Below are positions 8,556 to 17,733 of a stretch of 64,000 bases of DNA, piece by piece. The notes below the pieces were generated by a model. That model was not told where the DNA came from and searched no databases. It saw only the letters and a program-made list of their open reading frames with translations. The number at the start of each line of letters is the position of its first letter. Position 1 is the stretch's first letter. The translations under genes and the position numbers were made by a program. The stretch comes from Candidatus Promineofilum glycogenicum (GTDB lineage: Bacteria; Chloroflexota; Anaerolineae; Promineifilales; Promineifilaceae), in NCBI GenBank assembly GCA_016707605.1, contig JADJHJ010000003.1, positions 124,001 to 188,000 on the forward strand. The letters run 5' to 3'.

Positions 8556-9395
8556 ATGGACGCTCAGGGATTGCCGCCGCCGCACCTTCAGGCGGTCATC
8601 GACCGCTTCGTCGCCGCCTGCCGGGCCGATGAGCGCGTCACAGCGGCCTTCCTCGTCGGCTCCTACGCCCGCGGCGCGGCCGACGCCCACTCCGACCTCG
8701 ACCTGTTCCTCGTAACGGCCGACGACACCTACGACGACTTCGCCGCCGGCTGCCGTACTTTTGCCCACCAACTGGGCGAGCCGCTCTTCCTGGAAGCGTT
8801 CGACCTGCCCGACGTGCTCTTCCTCATCCTGCCCGACGGCGCGGAAGTGGAACTCAGCTTCATCCCCGAAAGTCGCGTCGGGCAACTGATCGACGAGCCG
8901 CACTGGAGCCTGCTGGACAAGCATGGCCTGCTGGCGCGCGCCTCGCCCTATGAGGCCGCGCCGCCCACGCCGCCGGCCGATACCCTGCGCCGCCAGATCA
9001 TGTGGTTCTGGCACGACCTGTCCCACTTCATCACCGCCATGAGCCGCGGCCAACTGTGGTGGGCCTATGGCCAGTTGGAAGTGTTGCGCCGTATCTGTCT
9101 GAACCTGGCCCGCCTGCGCCACAATCTGGCCGATTCCGAGGTGGGTGAAGATCCCACCTTTAAGATCGACAAGGCCCTGCCCGTCGAAGAACTGGTCGCC
9201 CTGCGCGAGACGTTCTGCCCCCAGGAGGCGGCGGCCATGCGGCAGGCGGCGGCGGTCATTGTGGACTTCTACCGGGAGTTGGCCGTGCCGCTGGCCGAGG
9301 CTAACGGCATCCCCTATCCGGCCGATCTGGAGCGCATCATGCTGGCCCGGCTGGAGCAACTGAGCGCGGCGGCCGCAGCCGACGAGGGGACATGA
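8556..9395 (+). CDS. Minimal nucleotidyltransferase-domain protein
   Basis: The protein has 279 residues. The pol-beta-type nucleotidyltransferase motif GSYARGAADAHSDLDLF (residues 31-47) holds the GS and the catalytic DxD. The C-terminal half is helical, as in aminoglycoside nucleotidyltransferase-like proteins. It probably transfers a nucleotide to a small molecule or protein, but the substrate is not evident. The gene overlaps the next one by ATGA, so the two are translationally coupled. A TAGTAT box ends 9 bases before the ATG. Confidence 0.8.
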   Translation: MDAQGLPPPHLQAVIDRFVAACRADERVTAAFLVGSYARGAADAHSDLDLFLVTADDTYDDFAAGCRTFAHQLGEPLFLEAFDLPDVLFLILPDGAEVELSFIPESRVGQLIDEPHWSLLDKHGLLARASPYEAAPPTPPADTLRRQIMWFWHDLSHFITAMSRGQLWWAYGQLEVLRRICLNLARLRHNLADSEVGEDPTFKIDKALPVEELVALRETFCPQEAAAMRQAAAVIVDFYRELAVPLAEANGIPYPADLERIMLARLEQLSAAAAADEGT

Positions 9396-9940
9396 CCATT
9401 CAAGCCCACCTGGACAAGATACAGGCCAAGACGGGTAACTCCCCGGAGGCGTTCCAGGCGCTGGCCGCCGAACGCGGCCTGACCACCTTCCGCGATGTCA
9501 AAGCCTGGCTGAAGTCAGCCTACGGTCTGGACGATGGCCACGCCAACCTCGTTGCCCACATCGTCGTCACCGCCGGCCAGCCGGAGATGAGCACGGACGA
9601 GAAGGTCACCGCCCGTTTTTCGGGCAACAAGGCCCACTGGCGCGCGTCGTATGACGCCATCATTGCTTATGTCAGTGGGTTTGGGAACGATTTCAGAGTG
9701 GCGCCCACGACAACCTACATCAGCCTGGTGCGCAAAGGCAAGAAGTTCGCCATCGTCGACCCGGCGACGGCCGCCCGTCTCGATGTGGGTCTCAAGCTCA
9801 AGGGTATCGAACCGACTGACCGGCTCACCCCCGCCGGCTCTTGGAACAGCATGGTCACCCATCGCGTGCGCGTCGGCGCTCCCGACGAGATCGACGCCGA
9901 GTTGCTGGCCTGGCTGCGGCAGGCCTACGACGCCGCCTGA
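9392..9940 (+). CDS. DUF4287/DUF5655-type protein
   Basis: The protein has 182 residues. The first 65 (IQAHLDKIQAKTGNSPEAF...) match the small helical DUF4287 type. The rest, with FRVAPTTTYISLVRKGKKFA and the final Trp-Leu-Arg-containing helix, looks like DUF5655, a putative DNA- or transport-associated domain. It starts inside the stop of the nucleotidyltransferase gene (ATGA overlap). Function unknown. Confidence 0.75.
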   Translation: MTIQAHLDKIQAKTGNSPEAFQALAAERGLTTFRDVKAWLKSAYGLDDGHANLVAHIVVTAGQPEMSTDEKVTARFSGNKAHWRASYDAIIAYVSGFGNDFRVAPTTTYISLVRKGKKFAIVDPATAARLDVGLKLKGIEPTDRLTPAGSWNSMVTHRVRVGAPDEIDAELLAWLRQAYDAA

Positions 9941-9951
9941 CGCCACAGCCC

Positions 9952-10977
9952 ATGGACGCCGCCCCCGCCATCTCCGTCCGCCACGTCTGGAAGATCTTTG
10001 GCCCACGCGCGGCCCTCATACGCAACGACCTCGACCCGGCGGCGTCTAAGGCCGACGTGCTGGCCCAGACGGGCCACGTCGTGGCCGTCAAGGACGCTTC
10101 GTTCGACGTGCGCCGCGGCGAGATATTTGTCATCATGGGCCTGTCCGGCAGCGGCAAGAGCACCCTCGTCCGCTGCATCTCGCGCCTGATCGAGCCGACG
10201 TCGGGCGAGGTGTGGGTCGATGGCGCGGACGTGTGCCGTATGGACGACGCGCAGTTGCGCGCCCTGCGCCGCCACAAGATGAGCATGGTCTTCCAGCACT
10301 TCGGCCTCTTCCCCCACCGGCGCATCATTGACAACGTGGCCTATGGGCTGGAGATTCAGGGCATCAAGCGCGCCGACCGGCTGGAGAAGGCGGCCCAGGT
10401 GTTGCAACTGGTCGGCCTGAAGGGCTGGGAGAACCACTACCCCGGCAACCTGAGCGGCGGCATGCAGCAGCGCGTCGGCCTGGCGCGGGCGCTGGCTGTT
10501 GACCCCGACTACCTGCTGTGCGACGAGCCGTTCAGCGCCCTCGACCCGCTCATCCGCCGCGAGATGCAGGACGAGCTGCTCAACCTGCAAAAGATGGTGC
10601 AGAAGACGATCGTCTTCATCACCCACGACTTCCTGGAGGCGCTGAAGATCGGCAACCACATCTGCATCATGAAGGACGGCGCGTTCGTCCAGGTGGGCAC
10701 GCCGGCGCAGATCGTCACCCAGCCGGCCGATGACTACGTGCGCGAATTCGTCAAGGACGTGCCGCGGGCGCGGGTGCTGACCGCCGCGGCCATCATGCGC
10801 CCGGCCACGGCCGCCGACCCGGCCGACGCGCCGGCCGTCCGCGCCGACACCCGCCTCGACGCGCTCATCCCGCTGACGGCCGCCGGGCTGGGCCGGCTGC
10901 GCGTGGTGGACGAGAACGAGCAGACGCTCGGCTGGGTCGACCGGCCGGGGTTGATGTCGGCCCTGGCCGGCGCGTAG
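9952..10977 (+). CDS. proV: Glycine betaine/proline-type ABC transporter ATP-binding protein
   Basis: The protein has 341 residues from the ATG at 9952; an in-frame upstream start would overlap the previous gene and adds no family sequence. Walker A is GLSGSGKST, the ABC signature LSGGMQQR, Walker B YLLCDEP, and the H-loop is in FITHDF. About 100 C-terminal residues form the CBS-like tail typical of ProV/OpuAA, which senses ionic strength in characterised relatives. It energises the fused permease encoded next, after a repeat-filled gap of about 80 bases. Confidence 0.9.
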   Translation: MDAAPAISVRHVWKIFGPRAALIRNDLDPAASKADVLAQTGHVVAVKDASFDVRRGEIFVIMGLSGSGKSTLVRCISRLIEPTSGEVWVDGADVCRMDDAQLRALRRHKMSMVFQHFGLFPHRRIIDNVAYGLEIQGIKRADRLEKAAQVLQLVGLKGWENHYPGNLSGGMQQRVGLARALAVDPDYLLCDEPFSALDPLIRREMQDELLNLQKMVQKTIVFITHDFLEALKIGNHICIMKDGAFVQVGTPAQIVTQPADDYVREFVKDVPRARVLTAAAIMRPATAADPADAPAVRADTRLDALIPLTAAGLGRLRVVDENEQTLGWVDRPGLMSALAGA

Positions 10978-10980
10978 CCT

Positions 10981-11054
10981 TGTAGCGCGGGTTCGTAACC
11001 CGCGTCTTTGGTTCGTAAAAATGAGGAGCGGGTTGCCAACCCGCGCTACAAGAA
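10981..11054. repeat. GCGGGTT..AACCCGC palindromic repeats, two units
   Basis: Two related palindromes, GCGGGTTCGTAACCCGC and GCGGGTTGCCAACCCGC, are flanked by TGTAGC and GCTACA. Other copies lie at 14328-14357 and 26875-26907. The second unit ends just before the ribosome binding site (AAGAGG) of the permease gene. Confidence 0.8.
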
Positions 11055-11059
11055 GAGGC

Positions 11060-13258
11060 ATGAGCGCAGGGAGCGTTAGCGTTCAATCCGCGCGGCCCAC
11101 TCGCCGGCCGCTGCTGCTGGGCGCGGCCGTGCTGGCCGCCGTCCTCCTGCTGCTGGCTCTGATCACCCTAACCCCGACCGGCCTGCGCGACTTCCCCGCC
11201 GCCTGGAACCTCCATCTGCGCGACGCCATCGACGGCTTCCAGGATTGGGTCATCGGCAACCGCCTGACCCACCCCATGTTCCGCCTCTTCTTCGACCCGC
11301 TCAGCGACGCTATCGACGCCGCGCTGCGTGGAGTGGAGGGGGCGCTGCTGTGGTTGCCGTGGCCGGTGCTGGCGCTAGGTTTCTTTCTGCTCGGCGCGCG
11401 GCTGGATGGGCTGCGGCTGGGGCTGCTGGCCCTGGTGGGCGTGTTGTTCATGGGCTGGATGGGGCTGTGGGCGGAGAGTATGCAGACGCTGGCCCTGATG
11501 GGCGTGGCCGTGGCCATCGCCCTGCTGCTGGGCATCCCCCTGGGCATCGTCGCCGCCCGCCACGACCGCTTCGACGCCGCGCTGCGCCCGTTGCTCGACG
11601 CCATGCAGACGATGCCCGCCTTCGTCTATCTCATTCCCGTGCTGCTCTTCTTCGGCGTGGCCCGCGTGCCGGCGGTGGTGGCCACGGTCATCTTCGCCCT
11701 GCCGCCGGCCATCCGCCTGACCAACCTGGGCATCCGCGAGGTAGACCCGGCGGCGGTCGAGGCGGCCCACAGCTTCGGCTCCACCGCCCGGCAGACGCTC
11801 TTCAAGGTGCAGATTCCCCTGGCCATGCCGACGATCATGGCCGGCGTCAACCAGACGATCATGGCCGCCCTGGGCATCGTCGTCATCGCCGCCCTCATCG
11901 GCGCGGGCGGGCTGGGGCGCGAGGTGCTGGTGTCACTGCAACGGCTGGAGGTCGGCCGGGCGCTGGAGGCGGGGCTGGCCATCGTCGCCCTGGCCGTGCT
12001 GCTCGACCGGCTGAGCGACGCGCTGACGCGGCAGGGGCGGGCGGCGGCGCGGCCGGGGCAATTCCGCTTATTGCCGGAGAGTTGGGCGCGGCACGGCTGG
12101 GCGCGGCGGTTCGAGGCGGGGTTGGCGGGGCTGGCGTGGGTGGGGGAGGGGGCGTTGGGAGTGGTGGCCGCCGGGACGGCGGCGGCCCTGGGGCCGATGG
12201 TGACTGTAGGGGCGGGTCTGAGACCCGCCCACACCGACCAGCCGACCCACGTAGGGGCGGGTCTGAGACCCGCCCCTACACCACGATCGGCCGTTCGCGC
12301 CTGGTGTGACCGGCACGCTTATCTTCTCGGCAGCCTCGCCCTGCTTCTGGTCGTGCTGGTGGCCGGCCGCGCCGCCGGCGTTGGGCCGTTTCCGGAGGCG
12401 TGGTACGTGCCGCTCCACGGCCCTGTGGACGCGGCCGTGGCCTGGGCGCGCGACAACCTGTATCAGATCGGCAACACGCCGCTGGGCACGGGGCCGCTGA
12501 GCGACTTCATCACCATCTACGGCCTCAACTTCCTGCGCGACGTATTGCAGGAGTGGCTGCCGTGGGTGGCGGTTGTGGCCCTGTTCGCGCTGGCGGCGCT
12601 GGCTCTGGGCAACTGGCGGCTGGCGGTGTTCGCGGCGCTGGCCCTGGTGTTCATCGGCCTGCTGGGGATGTGGGAGTTGGCAATGGATACGCTGGGGCAG
12701 GTCATCGTCGCCGTGGGCATGGCCGTGGGGTTGGGTGTGCCGCTGGGCGTGCTGGCCGCGCGCAGCGACCGCTTCGAGATGGCCCTGCGGCCGCTGCTCG
12801 ACTTCCTGCAAACCATCCCGCCCTTCGTCTACCTGGTGCCGGTGATCATGCTGTTCAACATCGGCCGCGTGCCGGGCATCATCGCCTCGGTCATCTACGC
12901 CCTGCCGCCGGCGGTGCGGCTGACCAACCTGGGCCTCCGCGGCGTGCACGGCGAGACGGTGGAGGCGGCGCGCAGCTTCGGCTCGACGGAGTGGCAAACG
13001 CTGCTGAAGGTGCAGTTGCCGCTGGCTCTGCCGTCGATTCTGGCCGGGGTCAACCAGACGATCATGATGGTGCTGTCGATGGTCATCATCGCCGGGCTGG
13101 TGGGCGGCGGCGGGCTGGGGCTGGAGACGGTCATCGGCCTGGCGCGCAACGAGACGGGGCGCGGCGTGGAGGCAGGGCTGGCCATCGTGGCCCTGGCCAT
13201 TGTGCTTGACCGGTTGACGCAGAGTTGGGCGCGGCGGCAGCGGGCAGCGGCATTATGA
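11060..13258 (+). CDS. Tandem-fused glycine betaine-type ABC permease (ProW-ProW)
   Basis: The protein has 732 residues from ATG 11060, chosen because AAGAGG precedes it and an earlier in-frame ATG at 11021 lies inside a repeat. Two complete ProW-like halves follow each other (about residues 20-330 and 430-730). Each has a hydrophobic entry, then the MetI-type core with [16 protein letters not shown] or [16 protein letters not shown] and the EAA-loop [19 protein letters not shown] or [19 protein letters not shown]. One chain could therefore supply both permease subunits. The linker contains a double palindromic repeat. No ProX substrate-binding protein is encoded nearby. Confidence 0.9.
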   Translation: MSAGSVSVQSARPTRRPLLLGAAVLAAVLLLLALITLTPTGLRDFPAAWNLHLRDAIDGFQDWVIGNRLTHPMFRLFFDPLSDAIDAALRGVEGALLWLPWPVLALGFFLLGARLDGLRLGLLALVGVLFMGWMGLWAESMQTLALMGVAVAIALLLGIPLGIVAARHDRFDAALRPLLDAMQTMPAFVYLIPVLLFFGVARVPAVVATVIFALPPAIRLTNLGIREVDPAAVEAAHSFGSTARQTLFKVQIPLAMPTIMAGVNQTIMAALGIVVIAALIGAGGLGREVLVSLQRLEVGRALEAGLAIVALAVLLDRLSDALTRQGRAAARPGQFRLLPESWARHGWARRFEAGLAGLAWVGEGALGVVAAGTAAALGPMVTVGAGLRPAHTDQPTHVGAGLRPAPTPRSAVRAWCDRHAYLLGSLALLLVVLVAGRAAGVGPFPEAWYVPLHGPVDAAVAWARDNLYQIGNTPLGTGPLSDFITIYGLNFLRDVLQEWLPWVAVVALFALAALALGNWRLAVFAALALVFIGLLGMWELAMDTLGQVIVAVGMAVGLGVPLGVLAARSDRFEMALRPLLDFLQTIPPFVYLVPVIMLFNIGRVPGIIASVIYALPPAVRLTNLGLRGVHGETVEAARSFGSTEWQTLLKVQLPLALPSILAGVNQTIMMVLSMVIIAGLVGGGGLGLETVIGLARNETGRGVEAGLAIVALAIVLDRLTQSWARRQRAAAL
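12206..12279. repeat. Double GGGTCTGAGACCC palindrome inside the permease linker
   Basis: Two copies (12206-12230 and 12251-12279) of a GTAGGGGCGGGTCTGAGACC-type palindrome are read in frame as GAGLRPA repeats. They lie exactly in the linker between the two permease halves. The family recurs inside trpE (32872-32900) and as a four-fold array at 56482-56573. Confidence 0.9.
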
Positions 13259-13320
13259 GTTGAACACAGCTATATTCTTGTGTTATCATATCATCACTTC
13301 TGTTATCGCGATGGTGTCAA

Positions 13321-13566
13321 ATGGTTAGGACACAAATCCAGTTGACGGATGAACAGGCCCGAAAACTAAAGCAACTGGCGGCGGCCGAAGGTCATTCGGT
13401 GGCCGAACTCATTCGCATGAGTGTTGATGCCCTGTTGGCGACAGTCCCGCTCCTCGATAGTGAAGAGTCGCGGTTGCGCGCCTTATCCATCGTTGGTCGT
13501 TTTGACGGCCCACCCGATCTGGCGGCCGAGCACGATCGCTATCTTGAAGAGGCATATGAGTCGTGA
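13321..13566 (+). CDS. Ribbon-helix-helix (CopG-type) antitoxin
   Basis: The protein has 81 residues. The N-terminus VRTQIQLTDEQARKLKQLA.. has the beta strand and helix pattern of a ribbon-helix-helix DNA-binding domain; the acidic C-terminal tail would cover the toxin. Its stop overlaps the GTG start of the following PIN toxin by four bases (GTGA). Such antitoxins usually repress their own operon together with the toxin. Confidence 0.85.
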   Translation: MVRTQIQLTDEQARKLKQLAAAEGHSVAELIRMSVDALLATVPLLDSEESRLRALSIVGRFDGPPDLAAEHDRYLEEAYES

Positions 13567-13961
13567 CCACCTTTGTCGACACCTCTGCGTTTCTGGCTGT
13601 GCTCAGTCGTGGCGATCAGTTTCATCAGGAGGCCGCTGAACTGTGGCAGGATTTGATCAATCAGGGAGAGCGACTCATCTGCAACAATTACGTGATCGTC
13701 GAAACGACGGCCTTGCTCCAACGTCGCTTCGGCCTTGAGGCAGTGCGCGCGCTTCAGGAAGATGCCATGCGTCGCCTCGTCGTTATCTGGCTGGATGAGA
13801 CCGATCACCAGCAAGCGGTCACGGCCCTACTGGCGGCAAACCGTCGGCAACTGAGCCTGGTTGACTGTAGCGCTATGACGACGATGAGAACACTCGGCAT
13901 CCGTCACGTTTTTTCGTTTGACGCTCACTTCGATGATTATGGGTTCGAGAGGCTTCCGTAA
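13563..13961 (+). CDS. vapC: VapC-family PIN-domain toxin
   Basis: The protein has 132 residues starting with GTG. The PIN domain acidic residues are visible: FVDTSAF at the N-terminus, a central IVET and LVDCSAM near residue 100, then a late FDAHF. VapC toxins are Mg-dependent RNases that cut tRNA or rRNA when their antitoxin is degraded. It pairs with the overlapping CopG-type gene upstream. Confidence 0.87.
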   Translation: MTTFVDTSAFLAVLSRGDQFHQEAAELWQDLINQGERLICNNYVIVETTALLQRRFGLEAVRALQEDAMRRLVVIWLDETDHQQAVTALLAANRRQLSLVDCSAMTTMRTLGIRHVFSFDAHFDDYGFERLP

Positions 13962-14032
13962 CCGCGCGCCTTCGTCAGCCTTGTGCGGTCTGTAACGTCA
14001 CTATTACAGCCGGAAGAGAGCCGGATACGCCT

Positions 14033-14317
14033 ATGAAAGTCAACTTCTTCGCCACCCTTCGCCAGGTGACTGGACAGAAAACAATTGAGTTCGATCTGCC
14101 CGACGGCGTGACGGCGCAAGGGGTGCTCGACGCGGTTGTGACCCAGTACCCGGCCATGATCGGCATGTTGGCCGATGAGGACGGCAAGCTGCTGGGCCAC
14201 TGCCACATGTTCATCAACGGCCGCGGCGTGACCTACCTGCTGGATCAGATGGACAGTCCGGTGCGGGCGAGCGACACCGTTAACTTTTTCCCGGCCGTCG
14301 GTGGCGGCTGCGGGTGA
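14033..14317 (+). CDS. MoaD/ThiS-family ubiquitin-like sulfur carrier
   Basis: The protein has 94 residues with the beta-grasp fold pattern: VNFFATLRQVTGQK, a central AVVTQYP and FINGRGV, and a C-terminal DTVNFFPAVGGGCG. MoaD proteins donate sulfur for molybdopterin or tungstopterin after thiocarboxylation of a terminal Gly-Gly. Here three residues follow Gly-Gly (GCG), so C-terminal trimming might be needed, or Gly at the real end may substitute. It heads a group with a small unknown protein and a radical SAM maturase that fits tungsten-enzyme assembly. Confidence 0.85.
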   Translation: MKVNFFATLRQVTGQKTIEFDLPDGVTAQGVLDAVVTQYPAMIGMLADEDGKLLGHCHMFINGRGVTYLLDQMDSPVRASDTVNFFPAVGGGCG

Positions 14318-14327
14318 GACGAGTCGC

Positions 14328-14357
14328 GGCGGCGGGTTGCCAACCCGCGCTACAAGG
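14328..14357. repeat. GCGGGTTGCCAACCCGC palindrome
   Basis: This copy of the 10981/26875 family lies between the MoaD-like gene and the next start codon. A similar small palindrome (GCGATTTGCCAAATCGC) lies at about 14619-14636, before the radical SAM gene. Both gaps of this short operon are therefore filled by related hairpins. Confidence 0.8.
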
Positions 14358-14363
14358 CGGAAT

Positions 14364-14618
14364 GTGATCACCCAGACGTTCGTCCACGCCATTCCCTTGT
14401 GGCTCCTGCGCGAGTACCTGGAGGAGCTGGGCGGCGTGGCCGAGAGCGAGACGATCATCGCCGGCGATGGCTGGCGGGCCGAACTGCTGAAGCTGCCCGA
14501 CCAGGCCATCGGCTCGTTGCGCATCGGCCGGGTACAACTCGACCTGCACGGCGAGGCCGAGACCCTGGCCCAACTGCGGCCAGGGTTGGACCGCAAGACG
14601 ATGCGCGCCGGGGCGTGA
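14364..14618 (+). CDS. Small conserved protein in tungstopterin cluster
   Basis: The protein has 84 residues from GTG 14364, the first start after the repeat. Sequence such as FVHAIPLWLLREYLEELGGV and a basic C-terminus suggest a compact alpha/beta fold. It may correspond to a small DUF (DUF1952-like) found near MoaD genes, but I am not certain. Its position between MoaD and the radical SAM maturase suggests a role in cofactor assembly. Confidence 0.65.
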   Translation: MITQTFVHAIPLWLLREYLEELGGVAESETIIAGDGWRAELLKLPDQAIGSLRIGRVQLDLHGEAETLAQLRPGLDRKTMRAGA

Positions 14619-14658
14619 GGCGATTTGCCAAATCGCCCTACACGGGAGCATAAGTTCC

Positions 14659-15912
14659 ATGAGCGAAATCAAAACCCACTGGGCCGAAGTCGACGCGCAG
14701 GGGCGGCTGGTGCTGGAGCCGGAGGTGGCCGCGCGCTACGGCCTGCGGCCGGGGGCGCGGGTGCGCCTCGACCTGGACAGCAACACCGTGCGGATGCACC
14801 GCCCCGTCACCCATCTGGCCAAGCTCTACATCGAGCCGACCAACTGGTGCAACATCGACTGCCTGACCTGTATGCGCAACAACTGGCAGGTGGAGACGGG
14901 CTTCATGGCCGCCGAGACCTTCGAGCGCATCGTTGCCGGGCTGGCCGCGCTGCCCGCGCCGCCGTCGGTGATGTTCAGCGGCATCGGCGAGCCGCTGAGC
15001 CACGGCCGTATCGCCACCATGATCGCCCGCGTCAGCGCTTTGGGCTGCCGGACAGAGATGATCACCAACGGCACGCTGCTGACCGAGAAGCGGGCGCGGG
15101 AACTCATCGACGCCGGGCTGGACGTGCTGTGGGTGTCGATTGACGGCGCGCGGCCGGAGAGCTACGCCGACGTGCGCCTGGGCGCGGAGTTGCCGCGCGT
15201 GCTGGAGAATCTGCGCCGCTTCCGCCGCCTGCGCCGCCCCGCCCACCATCCCGTGCCGGAGATCGGCATCGCCTTCGTGGCCATGAAGCGCAACATCGGC
15301 GATCTGCCGGAGCTGCTGGCGCTGGGCAAGCGGTTGGGGGTGATGCACTTCCACGTCAGCAACCTGCTGCCACACACGGCCCAGATGAGCGACGAGACGC
15401 TCTACGACGGCGCGCTGCGCTCCATCACCTATTCGCCCTCCCCCTGGTTGCGACGGCTGATTCTGCCCAAGATGGACCTGAACGAGTTGACGACCGAGCC
15501 ATTCCGCGCCGCGCTCAACAGCGGCTACAACGTGGTGCTGGCCGGGACAAACCTGGGGCTATCGAACGACGTCTGCACCTTCATCGAGAGCGGCTCGATG
15601 ATCGTCGGCTGGGACGGCAGCGTCAGCCCGTGCGCGCCGCTGCTGCACACCCACACCGGCTACCTGCGCGGCTATGAGCGCGTGTCCTATCGCCATCTCA
15701 TCGGCAACATTCGGGAGCGCGATCTGAGCGACCTGTGGCTCGACCCGGAGTACGTGGAGTACCGCGAGCGCGTCCACCGCTTCGCCTTCGCGCCCTGCTC
15801 CTACTGCGGCGGCTGCGAGATGTCGCGCGACAACCTGACCGACTGCTTCGATAACCCGATGCCGGCCTGTGGGGGGTGCCTGTGGGCGCAGGGGGTTATC
15901 GCCTGTCCTTAG
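14659..15912 (+). CDS. Radical SAM/SPASM maturase of the tungsten-oxidoreductase type
   Basis: The protein has 417 residues. An AbrB-like N-terminal strand region (residues 8-50) precedes the radical SAM core, whose cluster motif is CNIDCLTC (CX3CX2C, near residue 69), followed by the GIGEPL motif. The C-terminus has a Cys-rich SPASM region (CSYCGGCEMSRDNLTDC and CGGC). This arrangement matches maturases found next to tungsten-dependent aldehyde:ferredoxin oxidoreductases, and an AOR gene lies at 19084-20913. It likely modifies the pterin cofactor or enzyme. The start has GGGAG about 10 bases upstream. Confidence 0.85.
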   Translation: MSEIKTHWAEVDAQGRLVLEPEVAARYGLRPGARVRLDLDSNTVRMHRPVTHLAKLYIEPTNWCNIDCLTCMRNNWQVETGFMAAETFERIVAGLAALPAPPSVMFSGIGEPLSHGRIATMIARVSALGCRTEMITNGTLLTEKRARELIDAGLDVLWVSIDGARPESYADVRLGAELPRVLENLRRFRRLRRPAHHPVPEIGIAFVAMKRNIGDLPELLALGKRLGVMHFHVSNLLPHTAQMSDETLYDGALRSITYSPSPWLRRLILPKMDLNELTTEPFRAALNSGYNVVLAGTNLGLSNDVCTFIESGSMIVGWDGSVSPCAPLLHTHTGYLRGYERVSYRHLIGNIRERDLSDLWLDPEYVEYRERVHRFAFAPCSYCGGCEMSRDNLTDCFDNPMPACGGCLWAQGVIACP

Positions 15913-15965
15913 TTGGGTAGGGGGCAGGGGAGACACAGAGAAGCCCATTGTGGCCGCCGTCATGC

Positions 15966-17195
15966 TCAATCGGCCGCGCTGTTGGTCTGCTGCCCGGCCT
16001 CGTCCAATCGCGCCAGCCCGCGGCTGATGATGCCCCACAACTCCAGCGCCACGGGCACAGCCGCCGCCGCCCATAAGGCGTAGGCGGTACCGTGAAGTAC
16101 GGCGTGCAGCGGCTCGCTGAAGATACTGGCCCACAGGAACAACCCGCCCAGATTGGCCGCGATCAGGCTGAACCAGTTGCCCCCCAGCCGGGCCGGCTCA
16201 TGGGGCGCAAAGGTGCGCCGGAAGAGGAAGGGCAGCATGGCGAACCCGAACTGGAAGACCCAACCGTAAATCAACGCCTGGGGCGCGTTCTGCTCGATGG
16301 TGGGGCCAGGGATGCCCGCGACACCCAACAGGATGAGTGGGGCCATCATCACGGGGGCGATGATCCAGAAGTAAGAGGTCAACAGGTGCCAGATACCCGG
16401 TGCGGACCAGATGGCCCGGTGGCCATGCAGGGGGAGAATGGCATTCAGCAGGAGCCAGAAGGTGCCCGCCAGGTGCATGACCAGACCGGGCACGGTGAAG
16501 GCGCTCGACTGGAACCACGGCCCCAACACCAGCCCCAGCGCGCCAAGAACCAGGAGCCAGAAGATGGCCGGAAGTGAGCGCGGCCAGGCCAATGATCGCC
16601 CCGCCCAGCGCGGGTAGGTGTCGATGATCAGCCCGGCGAAGACGAGGGCCATCAGCCCCCAGTTGTTGGCGTGGATGTGGGCCTCCAGGGGGGTGCGGAT
16701 GCGCAGCGCCTCGCCCCACCCGAACCACAGCCCAGTGCCGATGACGATGCCCAGCAGGAAGAAGCTCAGCCCGGCAATGTAAAAGGGGCGGCCGGGCGAG
16801 GCGGCGCGGCGCTGTTCCGTAGCAGCAGGTCGCATCCCTATCAGTTGGCCGATGAGCAGGGCCGTGGCGGTGAAAATGAGCGAGCCGCCGGCGAAGATCA
16901 ACGTGCCATTGACGATGGGGATGCCAATGAGCAGCGTGAGCAGCCCGGCGTTGAGCGACAGCCACGTGGCCCAGCGAAATGATGGTCGCGGTCGGTTGAA
17001 GTGGAGGGCCGTCAGGAGTGGCAACGCACCGAAGATCGCCTGGGTCATCGCCCCCAGCGTGATCAGGTGGACGCGCACCCAGCGCAGGCCGTTGAACCAC
17101 GGCAGCAGGTTCAGACTGGCCAGCGACGAGTCCACCGCGGCCAGGATCGCCATGAGGACGAAGAGAGCCGACATCAGAAAGTAAAGAAAGAACAT
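15966..17195 (-). CDS. Polytopic membrane protein, heme-copper oxidase subunit I/NnrS-like
   Basis: The protein has 409 residues from the ATG at 17195, which is preceded by GGAG; a longer open frame upstream is not hydrophobic. About twelve membrane segments are visible. Conserved histidines stand in RVHLITLGAM and EAHIHANNWG, a pattern shared with heme-copper-oxidase-like and NnrS-like proteins that bind heme in the membrane. A CRP/FNR regulator, a nitrite reductase and a protoglobin in the window make a nitric-oxide-related role plausible, but this is inference. A simple unknown membrane protein is possible. Confidence 0.8.
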   Translation of the reverse strand: MFFLYFLMSALFVLMAILAAVDSSLASLNLLPWFNGLRWVRVHLITLGAMTQAIFGALPLLTALHFNRPRPSFRWATWLSLNAGLLTLLIGIPIVNGTLIFAGGSLIFTATALLIGQLIGMRPAATEQRRAASPGRPFYIAGLSFFLLGIVIGTGLWFGWGEALRIRTPLEAHIHANNWGLMALVFAGLIIDTYPRWAGRSLAWPRSLPAIFWLLVLGALGLVLGPWFQSSAFTVPGLVMHLAGTFWLLLNAILPLHGHRAIWSAPGIWHLLTSYFWIIAPVMMAPLILLGVAGIPGPTIEQNAPQALIYGWVFQFGFAMLPFLFRRTFAPHEPARLGGNWFSLIAANLGGLFLWASIFSEPLHAVLHGTAYALWAAAAVPVALELWGIISRGLARLDEAGQQTNSAAD

Positions 17196-17364
17196 GGTGA
17201 CTCCGTGTTTCCCAGGCGAGGGACGCGAAAGCAACGAGCGGGCCCGCCCGAAAAGGAGCGGCACGCCGCACCGACTGGTAAAGGGAGGGGAGGACACGCC
17301 CGCCGGACGGGTGCGGCGGAGGGGGGCCGGGGAGAAGGAGCGCCGGGAGAGATGTTTTTTTTTC

Positions 17365-17660
17365 TCAAGAAAGTGTCAATCCGGGGCCGTGACGCGGCAA
17401 GGTGGCCACGTCGGATGCCGTCAGTCGCAGCCGGACGGCCTCGTTCTCGATGCCCGCCACCTCCTCAACCGGGAGTAGCCGGTAGCTGCCCGAGGCCAAG
17501 TCACAACTGAGAAGAAGGTGGGTTGGCTGCTCTGTGTCTTGCCAGATCAGCACGCCGGCGACTGTCCCGACAGGCTCGCCGGCGGCGCAGCCACCATCAT
17601 GCCACGCCGCAACTCCATAAGCTCCAGCGCTCCGTCTATGCTGAGACGGCCACTGACCAT
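17365..17660 (-). pseudogene. PRC-barrel-like protein with a single-base frameshift
   Basis: Two adjacent minus-strand frames together read as one short protein. The first gives MVSGRLSIDGALELMELRRG and then MMVAAPP; the second continues GEPVGTVAGVLIWQD and TEQPTHLLL to YRLLPVEEVAGI. The second part has the look of a PRC-barrel domain. The break falls near 17590 in a CCGCCGGCGAG run, where one missing base would restore a frame. The span is 296 bases, one short of 99 codons. It is either a decayed gene or a sequencing slip. Nothing else was recognised between it and the membrane protein gene at 15966-17195. Confidence 0.6.
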
Positions 17661-17733
17661 GAGCCGGCTGGTGGGCACTGTCTCTGGTGAGATGCCTAAG
17701 TTTTGAGCCACCAATCCCCCTGTTCCATTTCGC

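Noticed and set aside
9841..9951. Earlier start of the ABC ATPase gene
   Set aside because: The added 37 codons overlap the preceding gene and are Arg-rich; family similarity begins at 9952.
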